This document shows, piece by piece, positions 43,653-53,997 of a stretch of DNA of 64,000 nt (its first letter is position 1; every line of letters starts with the position of its first letter). The notes beneath the pieces are model-generated. The model was not told where the DNA came from. It did not search any database and saw nothing but the letters and a program-made list of their open reading frames with translations. The position numbers were made by a program, and so were the translations under genes. The stretch is from Comamonadaceae bacterium (GTDB taxonomy: Bacteria > Pseudomonadota > Gammaproteobacteria > Burkholderiales > Burkholderiaceae_C). The stretch spans positions 1 through 64,000 of the forward strand of contig QZKF01000055.1 in NCBI GenBank assembly GCA_003599455.1. The letters are read 5' to 3'.

Positions 43653-44102
43653 ATGAGCTTAAAGAATGAAATCGAAAAACTTGTCGCGCTCGAAAGAAGC
43701 AAAATAAAAGCTCATGAAAGAAATCTGAGCTCGTTAAGGGAGAAGGAAGTCCAGAGCTTCCATGCCTTAGCCAGTCTTCTACGCCAGTTAGAGAGTGAAT
43801 TGGATGCCAAGTATTTCTCCTTCAAAATTGGCGAGCAAGAAGCTACGATCAATATTCAAGTTAACTTGGACGCGATATGGGATGTTGGATACTGGGTCGT
43901 CTGTTGCAGGTCAGACCCGGCGAAAGAAGGTGTTGCAGCCCACAAATCTGGCTTTTGGTTGGATAGGCTGCATTGGAGAACAAAGGAATCAATCGGTGGT
44001 TTGCTCGAATTCGAAGACGAAACAGAGGTTCTTACGTTTATGGTTGGAGAAATCAGCAGACGCATCGCCCACCATCAGGAATACATGCAGCCGAAACAAT
44101 AA
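43653..44102 (+). CDS. Unknown coiled-coil protein (149 aa)
   Basis: The N-terminal 60 residues form a coiled coil (KNEIEKLVALERSKIKAHERN...LREKEVQSFHAL). A small beta-rich domain follows (EATINIQVNLDAIWDVGYWVVCC). AGGAAAAG sits just before the ATG at 43653, preferred to a GTG at 43590. Probably co-transcribed with the gene at 42672, as no terminator separates them. No family recognised. Confidence 0.6.
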   Translation: MSLKNEIEKLVALERSKIKAHERNLSSLREKEVQSFHALASLLRQLESELDAKYFSFKIGEQEATINIQVNLDAIWDVGYWVVCCRSDPAKEGVAAHKSGFWLDRLHWRTKESIGGLLEFEDETEVLTFMVGEISRRIAHHQEYMQPKQ

Positions 44103-44600
44103 TCAGATCCCAAGAACTTGGTCCACTCGAAATTCCTAGCCCATCCTGAGTTTCAAGGGCAGGGTGAATGCGGGTTCATTTCGTGACTGGCCAGTCACGT
44201 TTCGGATCAAAGTCTAATTTCACACGAATTAGACCGTTCCTGGCACACCCTCAAATGCATTGAACGGTTGTGCGACCGGGTACCTCTGGTGTGCACCAAA
44301 TGAGGCTCTGAGGTGCCGAAACTGCTCAGATGTAGTCTTTAGCATCGAAACAGTTCGAACATCTCTGGGCCTTACCAGCGCTGCACACCGAACCAAGGCT
44401 TCCACGCTGGAAATGGGCGAACAACGTCGGGATATGGGTAGGTGGGGCGGCCCCTGATTCCGTGTGCTCGCACTCCACGATTTCCATTTCCCCATCCCAG
44501 CCCGCTCACGATCACCCCAGAATCACACACCACCTTGAGAGAAATCCTCACACAGATATTCATATGCTGGGTCTATCCCGCGATTTCTGCATGGCCCTCA
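44103..44600. other. Intergenic region with two hairpins
   Basis: No gene. CGTGACTGG/CCAGTCACG is an 18-bp perfect palindrome (44182-44199) and GTCTAATT/AATTAGAC is an 8-bp stem (44212-44234). They lie between convergent genes and could end transcription from either side. Confidence 0.45.
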
Positions 44601-45581
44601 TCACCCCTTTCTCGGACGCTGCGGAGGCGAAGGTACCATAGGTATCTGGTTGGGAACATACTTCTTCTTGTCCACATCCTGACGGAATTTTGCGCTATCC
44701 ACAATCTCTTCGACTCTCTTCCGCATGTCATCCAGTTCTCGTTCTTTCTGCCTTCGAAATTCCTCGACGATTTTGTCTAAATCAATAGTGGTGGCAGATG
44801 GAATATTTTTAATGCTGCTAAGTGTAGATTGAAGACGCTCATTAAGCGATTTGAATCCACTAGCCTCGCGGGCGCCCGCTTGCATGAAAACCTCACCGGC
44901 TTTCTCCTTCACATGCGTGAGCCCGTTGTTGGCGTGGCTAATGCTCTCCCGAAGATTGTTTTGTCCGCTCTTCGCTGCGTCTAACGCTGCTTCCAGTTCG
45001 GAACACCGCGCGCGTACCTTCGTTAGCTCAGACTCAGAAGTTGCAAGAAGCGCCCTAATATTGCTACTCTCTTGCTTGACGTTCTCCATGGACATCTTGA
45101 TGTTTTCAAGTTCCACAATCTTGTCCTGCGCGGCGAACAGTTGCGTCCGCAATCCCTGAGCATCCGTACGCAGAGTGTTGTTGGTGTTCTCCAGCTCGGT
45201 CTGCTGCTTCCGGATTTCCAAGGATTCCTTGAGAGTGAGCACTGCTTCGATGGGCAGCGTGTCCTTGATTCCGTTGACCTTCTGCTGGTTGGTGCGCCAG
45301 TCTCGAAGGAACGGGTTCGAGACAAAGGGCAACAGGTAGGTGTACGCCAGTGTTGCGGCGATAGGAGCCGCTACAGCCCATCCCCAAAACTCATTCCAGT
45401 TCGGGTAGCAAATCTGCCTGACCAGTGCAACAGTTGTTGTCGCCGAGTTGTCCGAGAAGAGGACGACGAAAAACTTCCAGTTAATGATCGACCACGAGAT
45501 CGCAAACGTGGTGACAAGAGGGTTTGACAACCTCTCGTCGATGACTGACCCAAGTGATCTGCTGATGTTGTCCCAACTCAT
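44601..45581 (-). CDS. Unknown membrane-anchored coiled-coil protein (326 aa)
   Basis: Two membrane helices near the N-terminus (about 27-48, LVTTFAISWSIINWKFFVVLF, and 68-90, WGWAVAAPIAATLAYTYLLPF). A long coiled coil follows (about 115-245), then a charged region with a second coiled segment (FRRQKERELDDMRKRVEEIV) and a Pro-rich end. GGAGGAG stands 7 nt before the ATG at 45581. No family recognised. Such anchors plus coiled coils occur in envelope-stress and phage-defence proteins, but there is no direct evidence here. Confidence 0.65.
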   Translation of the reverse strand: MSWDNISRSLGSVIDERLSNPLVTTFAISWSIINWKFFVVLFSDNSATTTVALVRQICYPNWNEFWGWAVAAPIAATLAYTYLLPFVSNPFLRDWRTNQQKVNGIKDTLPIEAVLTLKESLEIRKQQTELENTNNTLRTDAQGLRTQLFAAQDKIVELENIKMSMENVKQESSNIRALLATSESELTKVRARCSELEAALDAAKSGQNNLRESISHANNGLTHVKEKAGEVFMQAGAREASGFKSLNERLQSTLSSIKNIPSATTIDLDKIVEEFRRQKERELDDMRKRVEEIVDSAKFRQDVDKKKYVPNQIPMVPSPPQRPRKG

Positions 45582-45616
45582 GTCTTGCTCCTCCAACAAG
45601 CATTAGACCCGAAGCA

Positions 45617-46072
45617 TTACTGCCCGCAGCGGACCAACACGTCGAACCTAGATACACCGTAGACATCGATCAGTTGCTTCTCAAACTCGAAGTACCTGTC
45701 ACCATCGAGGCCACCGGGCAAGAACGGGTACTTGCCTTCAGCGTCGGTCGGGGTGATGTCGTAGTGCTCATCGGTGGCTATCGAGACAGCGACGCTGTGC
45801 ATCATGAATCGCACGAACCCCATAGTGGAGCGGTGGTCTATGACGAGCCACCCAAGAACCTGTAGCGCGTCTTGATCGAGCTTTGTCCAGCGGTGCACGT
45901 TGTCATGGCAGCAATACTGCTTCGGTACCCATGTGCCCGATGCCACCTTCCTGAACGGCACGACCTTGGCCAAATGTAGGTTCGGGACCAGGTACTCCGC
46001 AGCGTAACGAGTTGCAAAGTCGCTAGGTGGAAGGTAGAGATTCAGCACGTCGGTGTCTGGCATAACGCACAT
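45617..46072 (-). CDS. Unknown protein (151 aa)
   Basis: Starts MCVMPDTDVLNLYLPPSDFATRY; a second ATG at 46063 is as likely. Soluble alpha/beta protein with CCHD (about 65-68) and an aromatic-rich centre. No family recognised. Its start is only 11 bp from the divergent GTG at 46084, so one of the two starts may be misplaced. Upstream of and co-directional with the membrane gene at 44601. Confidence 0.55.
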   Translation of the reverse strand: MCVMPDTDVLNLYLPPSDFATRYAAEYLVPNLHLAKVVPFRKVASGTWVPKQYCCHDNVHRWTKLDQDALQVLGWLVIDHRSTMGFVRFMMHSVAVSIATDEHYDITPTDAEGKYPFLPGGLDGDRYFEFEKQLIDVYGVSRFDVLVRCGQ

Positions 46073-46083
46073 CGTAACGAAAC

Positions 46084-46512
46084 GTGAAGGGCGAGTTCTG
46101 GTACGGGACGACGTCGGGCGACACCCAAGCCGAGCTGCGCAGTTACAGCGTTGCGAATCGCCATGAGGCCGTCCGGTTTGCAGCGTCCAAATGCGACTGC
46201 GGGTGCCGGAGCTTCGCGCTGCAGACCGATGAAGAAGCCGGAGTGGCAATCCGCACCTGCACCGACTGCGGGCAGGAGCACCTGATGGGCGACAGTGCGG
46301 AATACGTTGAAGAAGCCGTGCCCGAGGCGCACGAGTGCGTGTGTGAAAACGAGGTGTTTGAGCTGATGTCCGGCGTCTCCGTGTACGAGGGCACACATGA
46401 CGTGCGTTGGTATTACATCGCTTGCCGCTGCGTGGAATGCAATCTGGTCGGGGTCTTCGCAGACTGGAAGTGTGAAGCGGGTGATGCGGCGGCCTTCCTC
46501 GCCAAGGTATGA
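46084..46512 (+). CDS. Unknown cysteine-rich, zinc-ribbon-like protein (142 aa)
   Basis: Two Cys clusters: CDCGC (37-41) with CTDCG (59-63), and CVCEN (85-89) with CRCVEC (about 114-119). The arrangement suggests two zinc ribbons. Starts with GTG at 46084; no ATG is available upstream. No family recognised. Confidence 0.55.
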   Translation: MKGEFWYGTTSGDTQAELRSYSVANRHEAVRFAASKCDCGCRSFALQTDEEAGVAIRTCTDCGQEHLMGDSAEYVEEAVPEAHECVCENEVFELMSGVSVYEGTHDVRWYYIACRCVECNLVGVFADWKCEAGDAAAFLAKV

Positions 46513-46867
46513 ACGGCCGAACCCCGCAGAGATCAGGTTCGCAGGCTCGGGGTCACGCGAGGCTCAACGTCAGGGCTCATGTTTCAAGCCCTTTCTCGAG
46601 CAATACCTGAGCTTCTCGCGCTGGAGCGCCAAGGCTCGGCACGTCGAAGTCGCCGGGATCGCGCTTATCGCGCGAGCGGCCAAGTGGTGTCATTAGTTGG
46701 TCTGTAGACTTGGCTGCATCACTAACCGCAACCGCTGCACAACGGGCGTTGCGCAAGATGCAACATGAAAAATGTATCGACTGTTGAGTCGACAAGTTGC
46801 CCAACGGTCACAAAGGCACTCCTCGATTTTTGTGACGACACAAACCTCGTCACAAACCTCGTCACAA
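46513..46867. other. Intergenic region with a tandem repeat before the tRNA-fMet terminator
   Basis: No gene. The 12-bp unit ACAAACCTCGTC occurs twice in tandem at about 46840-46864, followed by the start of a third. It ends the unknown-gene island on the side of the ribosomal operon. Confidence 0.45.
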
Positions 46868-46893
46868 ACAAAAAAGCCCTCGTTTCCGAGGGC
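46868..46893 (-). terminator. Rho-independent terminator after tRNA-fMet
   Basis: Minus strand stem GCCCTCG (46887-46893) / CGAGGGC (46876-46882), loop of 4, then a T-run (complement of 46868-46875). Confidence 0.9.
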
Positions 46894-46922
46894 TTCAGTG
46901 CCAAGCAAGTGCTTGATTTGGT

Positions 46923-46999
<77 letters not shown>

Positions 47000-47016
47000 T
47001 CAAGCCTTGTATTCTA

Positions 47017-47412
47017 TCACGCCTTGTCGGCATCGGCTGCCGGCGCAGCATCTTCTGCACGATCAACCAGCTCGACCAGCGCCATGGGCGCGTTGTCGCC
47101 AACGCGGAAACCCATCTTCAGGATGCGGGTGTAGCCACCGGGACGGGCCTTGAAGCGCGGGCCCAGTTCGTTGAACAGCTTCACAACCACATCGCGGTCG
47201 CGCAGGCGGTCAAACGCCAGGCGGCGGTTGGCCACGGTGGCTTCCTTGGCCAGGGTGATCATGGGTTCGACCACGCGGCGCAGCTCTTTGGCCTTGGGCA
47301 CTGTGGTCTTGATGACTTCGTGCGTGAGCAGCGAGTTCATCATGTTGCGCAGCATGGCGAGGCGGTGCTCGCTGGTGCGGTTGAGTTTGCGAAGTCCGTG
47401 TCCGTGACGCAT
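47017..47412 (-). CDS. rplQ: 50S ribosomal protein L17
   Basis: 131 residues, starting [24 protein letters not shown], the L17 signature. The C-terminal tail is Ala/Asp-rich. Last gene of the alpha operon. Confidence 0.98.
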   Translation of the reverse strand: MRHGHGLRKLNRTSEHRLAMLRNMMNSLLTHEVIKTTVPKAKELRRVVEPMITLAKEATVANRRLAFDRLRDRDVVVKLFNELGPRFKARPGGYTRILKMGFRVGDNAPMALVELVDRAEDAAPAADADKA

Positions 47413-47498
47413 TTTTTCATCCTTTCAGTGTTTTGCCCCCAGCCGTATCAGGTACTGGGAGTTCGTCCGGGTCTGGCCCCCTGGCCAGACGCTGCGGT

Positions 47499-48485
47499 TC
47501 AGTGCTTGTCCAGGCCGGCGGGCGGCCAGTTTTCAAGCTTCATGCCCAAGGTCAGGCCGCGCGATGCGAGCACTTCCTTGATTTCGTTGAGCGACTTGCG
47601 ACCCAGGTTGGGGGTCTTGAGCAGCTCGTTCTCGGTGCGCTGGATCAGGTCACCGATGTAGTAGATGTTCTCGGCCTTGAGGCAGTTGGCCGAGCGCACA
47701 GTGAGTTCAAGCTCGTCCACGGGGCGCAGCAGGATCGGATCGAACTGCTGCGAGCTGCGCTGGGCCGGCGCGTCGAACGCGGAGAGTTCCACGCCTTCGA
47801 GTTGCGCGAACACGGCGAGTTGCTCGACCAGGATCTTGGCCGATGCACGAACCGCTTCTTCCGGACCGATGGAGCCGTTGGTCTCGATCTCGAGCACCAG
47901 CTTGTCCAGGTCGGTGCGCTGTTCGACACGGGCGCTTTCGACCGTGTAGCTCACGCGCTTGACGGGAGAAAACGAGGCGTCGAGCACGATGCGCCCGATG
48001 GAACGGGTCTGGTCGTCGTTGCGGCGCAGGCTGCCCGGCACGTAGCCGCGACCCTTCTCCACCTTGATCTGCATGTCCAGCTTGGCGCCAGCGGACAGCG
48101 TGGCAATCACGTGGCCCGGGTTGACGATCTCGACGTCATGCGGAGTCTGGATGTCGGCCGCGGTCACGAGGCCCTCGCCGTCCTTGCGCAGGCTCAGCGT
48201 GACTTCGTCGCGGTTGTGCAGCTTGAACACCACGCCCTTGAGGTTCAGGAGCATGTTGACGACGTCTTCCTGCACGCCGTCGATGGAGGAGTACTCGTGC
48301 ACGACGCCGGCAATGGTGACTTCCGTCGGCGCGTGGCCGGTCATGGACGACAGCAGAACCCGGCGCAAGGCGTTGCCCAAGGTGTGGCCGTAACCACGCT
48401 CGAACGGCTCAAGCGTGACTTTGGCGCGGTTGGTCGAGACTTGCTCGACGTTGATGGTTTTGGGCTTCAGCAGATTGTTCAGCAT
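47499..48485 (-). CDS. rpoA: RNA polymerase alpha subunit
   Basis: 328 residues. The N-terminal dimerisation domain (1-235) has [21 protein letters not shown]; a linker follows; the C-terminal domain (about 250-310) ends [21 protein letters not shown] and binds UP elements and activators. Full length. Placed between rpsD and rplQ as usual. Confidence 0.99.
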   Translation of the reverse strand: MLNNLLKPKTINVEQVSTNRAKVTLEPFERGYGHTLGNALRRVLLSSMTGHAPTEVTIAGVVHEYSSIDGVQEDVVNMLLNLKGVVFKLHNRDEVTLSLRKDGEGLVTAADIQTPHDVEIVNPGHVIATLSAGAKLDMQIKVEKGRGYVPGSLRRNDDQTRSIGRIVLDASFSPVKRVSYTVESARVEQRTDLDKLVLEIETNGSIGPEEAVRASAKILVEQLAVFAQLEGVELSAFDAPAQRSSQQFDPILLRPVDELELTVRSANCLKAENIYYIGDLIQRTENELLKTPNLGRKSLNEIKEVLASRGLTLGMKLENWPPAGLDKH

Positions 48486-48579
48486 TCAAACTTCCTTCAG
48501 TACCCTCGGCTCGTTACACCGATAAGGCAGACGGAGCATGGCCCGGCCCACACCCCAGGGGTGCGCGCCGGGAACGAAA

Positions 48580-49203
48580 TTAACGGGAATACAGTTCGAC
48601 GATCAGCGATTCGTTGATGTCGGAGCCGAACTCATCGCGGTCGGGCGACTTCTTGAACACGCCCTCGGCCTTGTCGGTCGACACGTCGACCCAAGCGGGG
48701 AAACCGATCTGCTTGGCGAGCTCGAGCGCTTCAATGACGCGACCCTGCTTCTTCGACTTCTCGCGCACGGCGATCACGTCGCCGGCCTTCACGGAGTACG
48801 AAGGGATGTTGACCGACTTGCCATTGACCGTGATCGCCTTGTGCGACACGATCTGACGCGCTTCGGCGCGGGTCGACGCAAAGCCCATGCGGAACACCAC
48901 GTTGTCCAGACGCGCTTCCAGCAGGAACAGCAGGTTGGCACCGGTGTTGCCGCGGCGGCGGTCGGCCTCGGCGAAGTAGCGGCGGAACTGGCGCTCCAGC
49001 ACGCCATAGGTGCGCTTGACCTTCTGCTTCTCGCGCAGCTGCACGCCGAAATCGGAGGTGCGCTGGCCCGAGGTGCGGCCGTGCTGGCCGGGCTTGGAGT
49101 CGAACTTGGCCTTGTCGCTGATGGAGCGGCGGGCGCTCTTGAGCAACAGGTCGGAGCCTTCACGGCGGGAGAGTTTGGCCTTGGGGCCGAGGTAACGTGC
49201 CAC
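48580..49203 (-). CDS. rpsD: 30S ribosomal protein S4
   Basis: 207 residues, the cysteine-free form (no N-terminal zinc ligands). [19 protein letters not shown] at the start and an S4 RNA-binding domain with [23 protein letters not shown]4 is the known autoregulator of the alpha operon in enterobacteria; here a structured leader precedes its gene. Confidence 0.98.
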   Translation of the reverse strand: MARYLGPKAKLSRREGSDLLLKSARRSISDKAKFDSKPGQHGRTSGQRTSDFGVQLREKQKVKRTYGVLERQFRRYFAEADRRRGNTGANLLFLLEARLDNVVFRMGFASTRAEARQIVSHKAITVNGKSVNIPSYSVKAGDVIAVREKSKKQGRVIEALELAKQIGFPAWVDVSTDKAEGVFKKSPDRDEFGSDINESLIVELYSR

Positions 49204-49353
49204 TTTGGTTTCCTTGTATCACTGCCGCAACCTGTTGTTGCGGGAGCCACCTCTCGTTGAGGGTGGCGGTGGGCTTAGCAAAAATGCCACCGCAGGCGAC
49301 TGCGGTGGCGCTCGAAGAAAAGCTTTCGATTGTACCGCGTGAGCGGCAGCGCA
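49204..49353 (-). promoter_or_regulatory. Structured leader with attenuator-like hairpin between rpsK and rpsD
   Basis: Three stems within 150 nt. The first read has 10-bp arms GCCACCGCAG/CTGCGGTGGC (49286-49309) followed on the minus strand by ATTTTTGC (49278-49285), like an intrinsic terminator. The second has GCCACC/GGTGGC arms (49246-49267), and the third CCGCAA/TTGCGG (49225-49243). The gap is the longest within the ribosomal cluster. Confidence 0.65.
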
Positions 49354-49758
49354 TCAGATGCGGCGGCGCTTCTGCGGGCGGCAGCCGTTGTGCGGCACCG
49401 GCGTCACGTCGGAAATCGAGTTGATGCGGATGCCGAGGGCACCCAGCGCGCGCACCGAAGACTCGCGGCCAGGACCGGGGCCCTTGATCTCGACGTCCAG
49501 GTTCTTGATGCCCTGTTCAATGGCGGCGCGGCCGGCCACTTCCGATGCCACCTGGGCAGCGAACGGCGTGGACTTGCGCGAGCCCTTGAAACCCTGGCCA
49601 CCCGACGAAGCCCAGGACAAGGCGTTGCCCTGGCGGTCGGTGATCGTGATGATGGTGTTGTTGAACGAGGCGTGCACGTGCGCAATGCCGTCGGCAACGT
49701 TCTTGCGGACTTTCTTGCGAACGCGGGCGGACGCGCTGGTGGAGGGAGACTTGGCCAT
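49354..49758 (-). CDS. rpsK: 30S ribosomal protein S11
   Basis: 134 residues; [53 protein letters not shown] and the C-terminal [13 protein letters not shown] are diagnostic. Downstream of rpsM by 18 bp. Confidence 0.98.
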   Translation of the reverse strand: MAKSPSTSASARVRKKVRKNVADGIAHVHASFNNTIITITDRQGNALSWASSGGQGFKGSRKSTPFAAQVASEVAGRAAIEQGIKNLDVEIKGPGPGRESSVRALGALGIRINSISDVTPVPHNGCRPQKRRRI

Positions 49759-49776
49759 GAGGGTCCTTCTAACCGA

Positions 49777-50142
49777 TTATTTTTTCAGCGACTGGGCAGC
49801 CTTGCGGGGACCCTTGCGCGTGCGGGCGTTGGTCTTGGTGCGCTGACCACGCAGCGGCAGACCACGGCGGTGGCGGAAGCCACGGTAGCAACCAATGTCC
49901 ATCAAACGCTTGATGTTCATGGTCGTTTCACGGCGCAGGTCACCCTCGATCGTGAAAGTGCCGACCTGGTCGCGAACTTTTTCAAGTTCCGCGTCGCTCA
50001 GGTCCTTGATCTTCTTGGTGTAGTCGATACCACAGGCTTCGCAGATCTTGCGAGCGCGGGTGCGGCCAATGCCGAAGATTGCCGTCAAGCCGATTTCGGC
50101 GTGCTTGTGCGGCGGAATGTTGATGCCTGCAATACGAGCCAT
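49777..50142 (-). CDS. rpsM: 30S ribosomal protein S13
   Basis: 121 residues; [30 protein letters not shown] at the start and [25 protein letters not shown] at the end are diagnostic. Confidence 0.98.
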   Translation of the reverse strand: MARIAGINIPPHKHAEIGLTAIFGIGRTRARKICEACGIDYTKKIKDLSDAELEKVRDQVGTFTIEGDLRRETTMNIKRLMDIGCYRGFRHRRGLPLRGQRTKTNARTRKGPRKAAQSLKK

Positions 50143-50161
50143 GTTGGGTCCTCTAACCTAA

Positions 50162-50275
50162 TCAGCCTTGACGCTGTTTGTGACGCGGGTCGGTGCAGAT
50201 GACGCGCACCACACCATGCCGCTTGATGATCTTACAGTTGCGGCACATTTTCTTGACCGAAGCCGAAACTCTCAT
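50162..50275 (-). CDS. rpmJ: 50S ribosomal protein L36
   Basis: 37 residues, [21 protein letters not shown] and so on. Zinc ligands C11, C14, C27 and H33 are all present. Between infA and rpsM as usual; too short for most ORF filters. Confidence 0.97.
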   Translation of the reverse strand: MRVSASVKKMCRNCKIIKRHGVVRVICTDPRHKQRQG

Positions 50276-50318
50276 AGTCTTCTCCTAGATATTCCAAAAA
50301 CATTCAACAACTGACCAC

Positions 50319-50537
50319 TCACTTCGAGCGGAACACGATCCGCGCTCGGGTGAGGTCGTAGGGCGTGAGCTCTACCTTGACCTTGTCCCCCGGCAGGATC
50401 CGGATGTAGTGCATCCGCATCTTGCCGCTGATATGCCCCAACACCACATGACCGTTTTCGAGCTTGACCCTGAAGGTCGCGTTGGGGAGGTTTTCAACCA
50501 CCTCGCCCTGCATCTCGATCACATCGTCCTTGGCCAT
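50319..50537 (-). CDS. infA: Translation initiation factor IF-1
   Basis: 72 residues, a single S1-type OB fold: [41 protein letters not shown]. The ATG at 50537 was taken over one two codons upstream. It follows secY by 9 bp. Confidence 0.97.
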   Translation of the reverse strand: MAKDDVIEMQGEVVENLPNATFRVKLENGHVVLGHISGKMRMHYIRILPGDKVKVELTPYDLTRARIVFRSK

Positions 50538-50546
50538 GAGCAACGT

Positions 50547-51860
50547 TCAAGGGGAGGTTTTGAAATTGGCCTTCTTCAGCAGCGACTCATATTGCTGCGA
50601 CATCATGTAATTCTGGACCTGGGCCATGAAGTCCATGGTGACCACAACAATGATCAACAGGGAGGTGCCGCCGAAATAGAACGGCACGTTGTACTTCAGG
50701 ATCAGGAACTCGGGCAGCAGACACACGGCGGTGATGTACACAGCGCCGGCCAGTGTCAGCCTCAGCAAGATCTTGTCGATGTAGCGGGCGGTCTGGTCAC
50801 CCGGGCGAATGCCTGGAATGAACGCACCGCTCTTCTTCAGGTTGTCGGCCGTCTCGCGGCTGTTGAACACCAGCGCGGTGTAGAAGAAGCAGAAGAAGAT
50901 GATGGCGGCCGCATACAACGCCACGTAGATCGGCTGCCCGGGCGACAGGGCGGACGCAATGTCGCGCAGCCAGCGGGTGGAGTCACCCGTGCTCACCCAG
51001 CTCACCACCGTGGTGGGCAGCAGGATGATGGACGACGCGAAGATGGGCGGAATCACGCCGGCCATGTTCAGCTTGAGCGGCAGGTGCGACGACTGACCGC
51101 CATACACCTTGTTGCCCACCTGACGGCGCGCGTAGTTCACCAGGATCTTGCGCTGACCGCGCTCGACGAACACCACGAAGTAGGTCACCAGGACCACCAG
51201 CGCGATGATGAAGATCGACACCAGGATGTTCATGGCACCGGTGCGCACCAGCTCAAGCAGGCCACCGATGGCGCTTGGCAGACCCGCGGCGATGCCGGCA
51301 AAGATCAGGATCGAGATGCCGTTGCCCAGACCGCGCTCGGTGATCTGCTCACCCAGCCACATGAGGAACATCGTGCCCGCCACCAGGCTCACCACGGCCG
51401 TCAGGCGAAAACCCATGCCGGGATCGATCACCAGACCGGCCGAACCTTCCAGGGCCAGGGCGATGCCCATGGACTGGAAAATGGCCAGGGCCAAGGTACC
51501 GTAGCGCGTGTACTGCGTGATCTTGCGGCGGCCGGCTTCGCCCTCTTTCTTCAGCTGCTCGAACGTGGGCACCACGTAGGTCATGAGCTGCATGATGATC
51601 GAGGCCGAGATGTACGGCATGATGCCCAACGCGAACACGGTGAAGCGCGACAAGGCGCCACCCGAGAACATGTTGAACAGGCTCAGGATGCCGCCCTGTT
51701 GTCCCTGGAACAATTGCTCCAGCTGCGCGGGGTCGATACCAGGCACGGGGATGTGCGCCCCGATGCGGTAGACCACCAGCGCCAACAACAGGAACACCAG
51801 CCGGCGACGCAGGTCGCCGAACTTTCCGGTTTTGGCCAGGGACGTGGATCCAGTTGCCAC
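50547..51860 (-). CDS. secY: Protein translocase subunit SecY
   Basis: 437 residues with ten membrane helices, the main channel of the Sec translocon in the inner membrane. The plug region, [12 protein letters not shown] cytoplasmic loop ([19 protein letters not shown]) and the C-terminal loop before helix 10 are visible. Starts with GTG at 51860. Confidence 0.98.
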   Translation of the reverse strand: MATGSTSLAKTGKFGDLRRRLVFLLLALVVYRIGAHIPVPGIDPAQLEQLFQGQQGGILSLFNMFSGGALSRFTVFALGIMPYISASIIMQLMTYVVPTFEQLKKEGEAGRRKITQYTRYGTLALAIFQSMGIALALEGSAGLVIDPGMGFRLTAVVSLVAGTMFLMWLGEQITERGLGNGISILIFAGIAAGLPSAIGGLLELVRTGAMNILVSIFIIALVVLVTYFVVFVERGQRKILVNYARRQVGNKVYGGQSSHLPLKLNMAGVIPPIFASSIILLPTTVVSWVSTGDSTRWLRDIASALSPGQPIYVALYAAAIIFFCFFYTALVFNSRETADNLKKSGAFIPGIRPGDQTARYIDKILLRLTLAGAVYITAVCLLPEFLILKYNVPFYFGGTSLLIIVVVTMDFMAQVQNYMMSQQYESLLKKANFKTSP

Positions 51861-51883
51861 AGGAATTTTCCGTTCGGTTCCGC

Positions 51884-52318
51884 TTATGCCGCCAACGAGC
51901 CGCCAGCGGCCTCGATGGCTTGCTTGGCGCCAGCAGTGGCGGTGATGTCCTTGAGGGACACGGCACGCGTGATCTCACCGGTCTTGATGACCTTGACGCG
52001 CTTGGCCAGGTGGGGCACCAGACCGGCCTGCTTGAGCACCAGCATGTCGACGTCGGTGACCGTCAGCGCATTGAGGTCGCTGAGCGTGACTTCGGCGTTG
52101 AACTGCAGCTGCGCCGACTTGAAGCCGCGCTTGGGCAGACGGCGCTGCAGAGGCATCTGACCGCCTTCGAAGCCGACCTTGTGGTAGCCGCCCGAACGGG
52201 ACTTCTGACCCTTGTGGCCACGGCCCGCGGTCTTGCCCAGGCCCGAACCGATGCCACGGCCGACACGGCGCTTGGCATGCTTGGAGCCTTCAGAAGGCTT
52301 GATGGTATTGAGTTGCAT
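51884..52318 (-). CDS. rplO: 50S ribosomal protein L15
   Basis: 144 residues; the glycine/arginine-rich N-terminus ([28 protein letters not shown]) is diagnostic. Confidence 0.98.
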   Translation of the reverse strand: MQLNTIKPSEGSKHAKRRVGRGIGSGLGKTAGRGHKGQKSRSGGYHKVGFEGGQMPLQRRLPKRGFKSAQLQFNAEVTLSDLNALTVTDVDMLVLKQAGLVPHLAKRVKVIKTGEITRAVSLKDITATAGAKQAIEAAGGSLAA

Positions 52319-52333
52319 GTCCGGTGACTCCGA

Positions 52334-52516
52334 TCAGAGTACTTTGACCAGGTAGCTGATCTTGTTGATCATGCCGCGCACGGCAGGCGTGTCCTGCAGC
52401 TCGCTGGTGCTGTTGAGCTTGCGCAGACCCAGGCCGCGCACGGTGTCGCGGTGGGATTGCTTGGTTCCAATGGGGCTGCGCACCAGTTGGACCTTGACGG
52501 TGTTTTGAGTGGTCAT
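52334..52516 (-). CDS. rpmD: 50S ribosomal protein L30
   Basis: 60 residues, [20 protein letters not shown]... with [18 protein letters not shown]. The ATG at 52516 was chosen because L30 starts a few residues before the first strand. Confidence 0.97.
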   Translation of the reverse strand: MTTQNTVKVQLVRSPIGTKQSHRDTVRGLGLRKLNSTSELQDTPAVRGMINKISYLVKVL

Positions 52517-52527
52517 GATCGCTCCAA

Positions 52528-53046
52528 TCAACCCAGGATGTCTTCGACCGACTTGCCACGCTTGGCCGCCACGTCGGAAGGGGTTGTCGAATTCTTCAGT
52601 GCGTCCAGGGTGGCGCGCACCAGGTTGTAGGGATTGCTCGAACCATGGCTCTTGGCCACGACATCGGTGATGCCCAGCACTTCGAAGACCGCGCGCATCG
52701 GGCCGCCAGCGATGATGCCGGTACCCTTGGAAGCGGGCAGCATCATGACGTTGGAGGCGCCGTGCTCGCCGTGCACGCTGTGGTGCAGCGAACCGTTCTT
52801 GAGCGACACCTTGATCATGTTGCGGCGGGCCTGCTCCATGGCCTTCTGCACGGCCACCGGCACTTCGCGGGCCTTGCCCTTGCCCATGCCGACGCGACCA
52901 TCGCCATCACCGACCACGGTCAGCGCTGCGAAGCCGAGAATGCGACCGCCCTTGACCACCTTGGTCACGCGGTTGATCGCGATCATCTTCTCGCGCAGAC
53001 CGTCTTCGTTCGCTTCGTTCTTGATGTTTGCCGTAAATTTAGCCAT
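52528..53046 (-). CDS. rpsE: 30S ribosomal protein S5
   Basis: 172 residues; double-stranded RNA-binding fold with [31 protein letters not shown], diagnostic for S5. Confidence 0.98.
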   Translation of the reverse strand: MAKFTANIKNEANEDGLREKMIAINRVTKVVKGGRILGFAALTVVGDGDGRVGMGKGKAREVPVAVQKAMEQARRNMIKVSLKNGSLHHSVHGEHGASNVMMLPASKGTGIIAGGPMRAVFEVLGITDVVAKSHGSSNPYNLVRATLDALKNSTTPSDVAAKRGKSVEDILG

Positions 53047-53064
53047 TTTGTGTATTCCGTTTGA

Positions 53065-53430
53065 TCAGAACTGCAGACCGGCTTCGCGGGCCGCGTCTGC
53101 CAGGGCTTTCACCCGGCCGTGGTAAGCAAAACCAGAACGGTCAAACGCCACTTTTTCAATGCCGGCGGCCTTCGCCTTTTCGGCGATGCGCTTGCCGACC
53201 AGGGCAGCGGCAGCGGTGTTGCCACCCTTGCCGGCACCACCGATCTGGGCGCGCACTTCGGCTTCGGCCGTCGAGGCAGCGGCCAGCACACGGCTGCCGT
53301 CGTCGGAGATGACGCTGGCGTAGATGTGCAGGTTGGTGCGATTCACGCTCAGGCGCACGGCGCCTTGCTGCGCGATGCGGATGCGCGTCTGGCGGGCGCG
53401 GCGGAGACGTTGCTCTTTTTTGGTCAACAT
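53065..53430 (-). CDS. rplR: 50S ribosomal protein L18
   Basis: 121 residues, binds 5S r[31 protein letters not shown] and the [24 protein letters not shown] ending are diagnostic. Confidence 0.98.
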   Translation of the reverse strand: MLTKKEQRLRRARQTRIRIAQQGAVRLSVNRTNLHIYASVISDDGSRVLAAASTAEAEVRAQIGGAGKGGNTAAAALVGKRIAEKAKAAGIEKVAFDRSGFAYHGRVKALADAAREAGLQF

Positions 53431-53441
53431 GATCCTGATCC

Positions 53442-53975
53442 TTATTTCTTCTTGGTTTCCTTGATCACGACCTTTTCATCCGCATAACGGATGCCCTTGC
53501 CCTTGTAGGGCTCGGGGGGGCGAACGGCTCGCACCTCGGAAGCAATCTGGCCCACGCGCTGGCGGTCGGAACCCTTGATCAGGATTTCGGTCGGCGTCGG
53601 GGTTTCCACCTTGATGCCGGCAGGCATGTCCATCACCACGGGGTGGGAGTAGCCGACCGTCAGGTTGAGCTTGCTGCCTTGCGCCTGGGCCTTGTAGCCC
53701 ACACCCAGCAGCGTGAGCTTCTTCTCGAAGCCCTTGCTCACACCATTGACCATGTTGTTGACCAGCTGGCGCATGGTGCCCGACATGGCATTGGCTTCGC
53801 GCGACTCGTTCACAGGAACGAAGGTCAGCGCGCCAGCCTTGCTTTCAACCTTGACCAACGCGTTCTGCGTCAGCGCCAGGGCACCCAGGGTGCCCTTGAC
53901 ATTGATCTGGTTGTCCTTGACGGCGACTTCCACCCCGGCGGGGATGGTGACCGGCAGTTTTCCAATACGTGACAT
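53442..53975 (-). CDS. rplF: 50S ribosomal protein L6
   Basis: 177 residues; [17 protein letters not shown] at the start and [24 protein letters not shown] at the end. The ATG at 53975 is the family start; an upstream reading to 54032 runs into rpsH. Confidence 0.98.
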   Translation of the reverse strand: MSRIGKLPVTIPAGVEVAVKDNQINVKGTLGALALTQNALVKVESKAGALTFVPVNESREANAMSGTMRQLVNNMVNGVSKGFEKKLTLLGVGYKAQAQGSKLNLTVGYSHPVVMDMPAGIKVETPTPTEILIKGSDRQRVGQIASEVRAVRPPEPYKGKGIRYADEKVVIKETKKK

Positions 53976-53997
53976 CAGTTTCTCCTCAATGCCCGCA

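Noticed and set aside
46840..46870. Tandem ACAAACCTCGTC repeat as a CRISPR or att site
   Set aside because: There are only two full copies without spacers, and no matching copy was noticed at the other side of the island.
50409..52160. A 583-codon plus-strand open frame opposite secY and rplO
   Set aside because: It is a high-GC mirror frame, rich in His, Gln, Asp and Arg with no family pattern. The minus-strand ribosomal genes explain the DNA.
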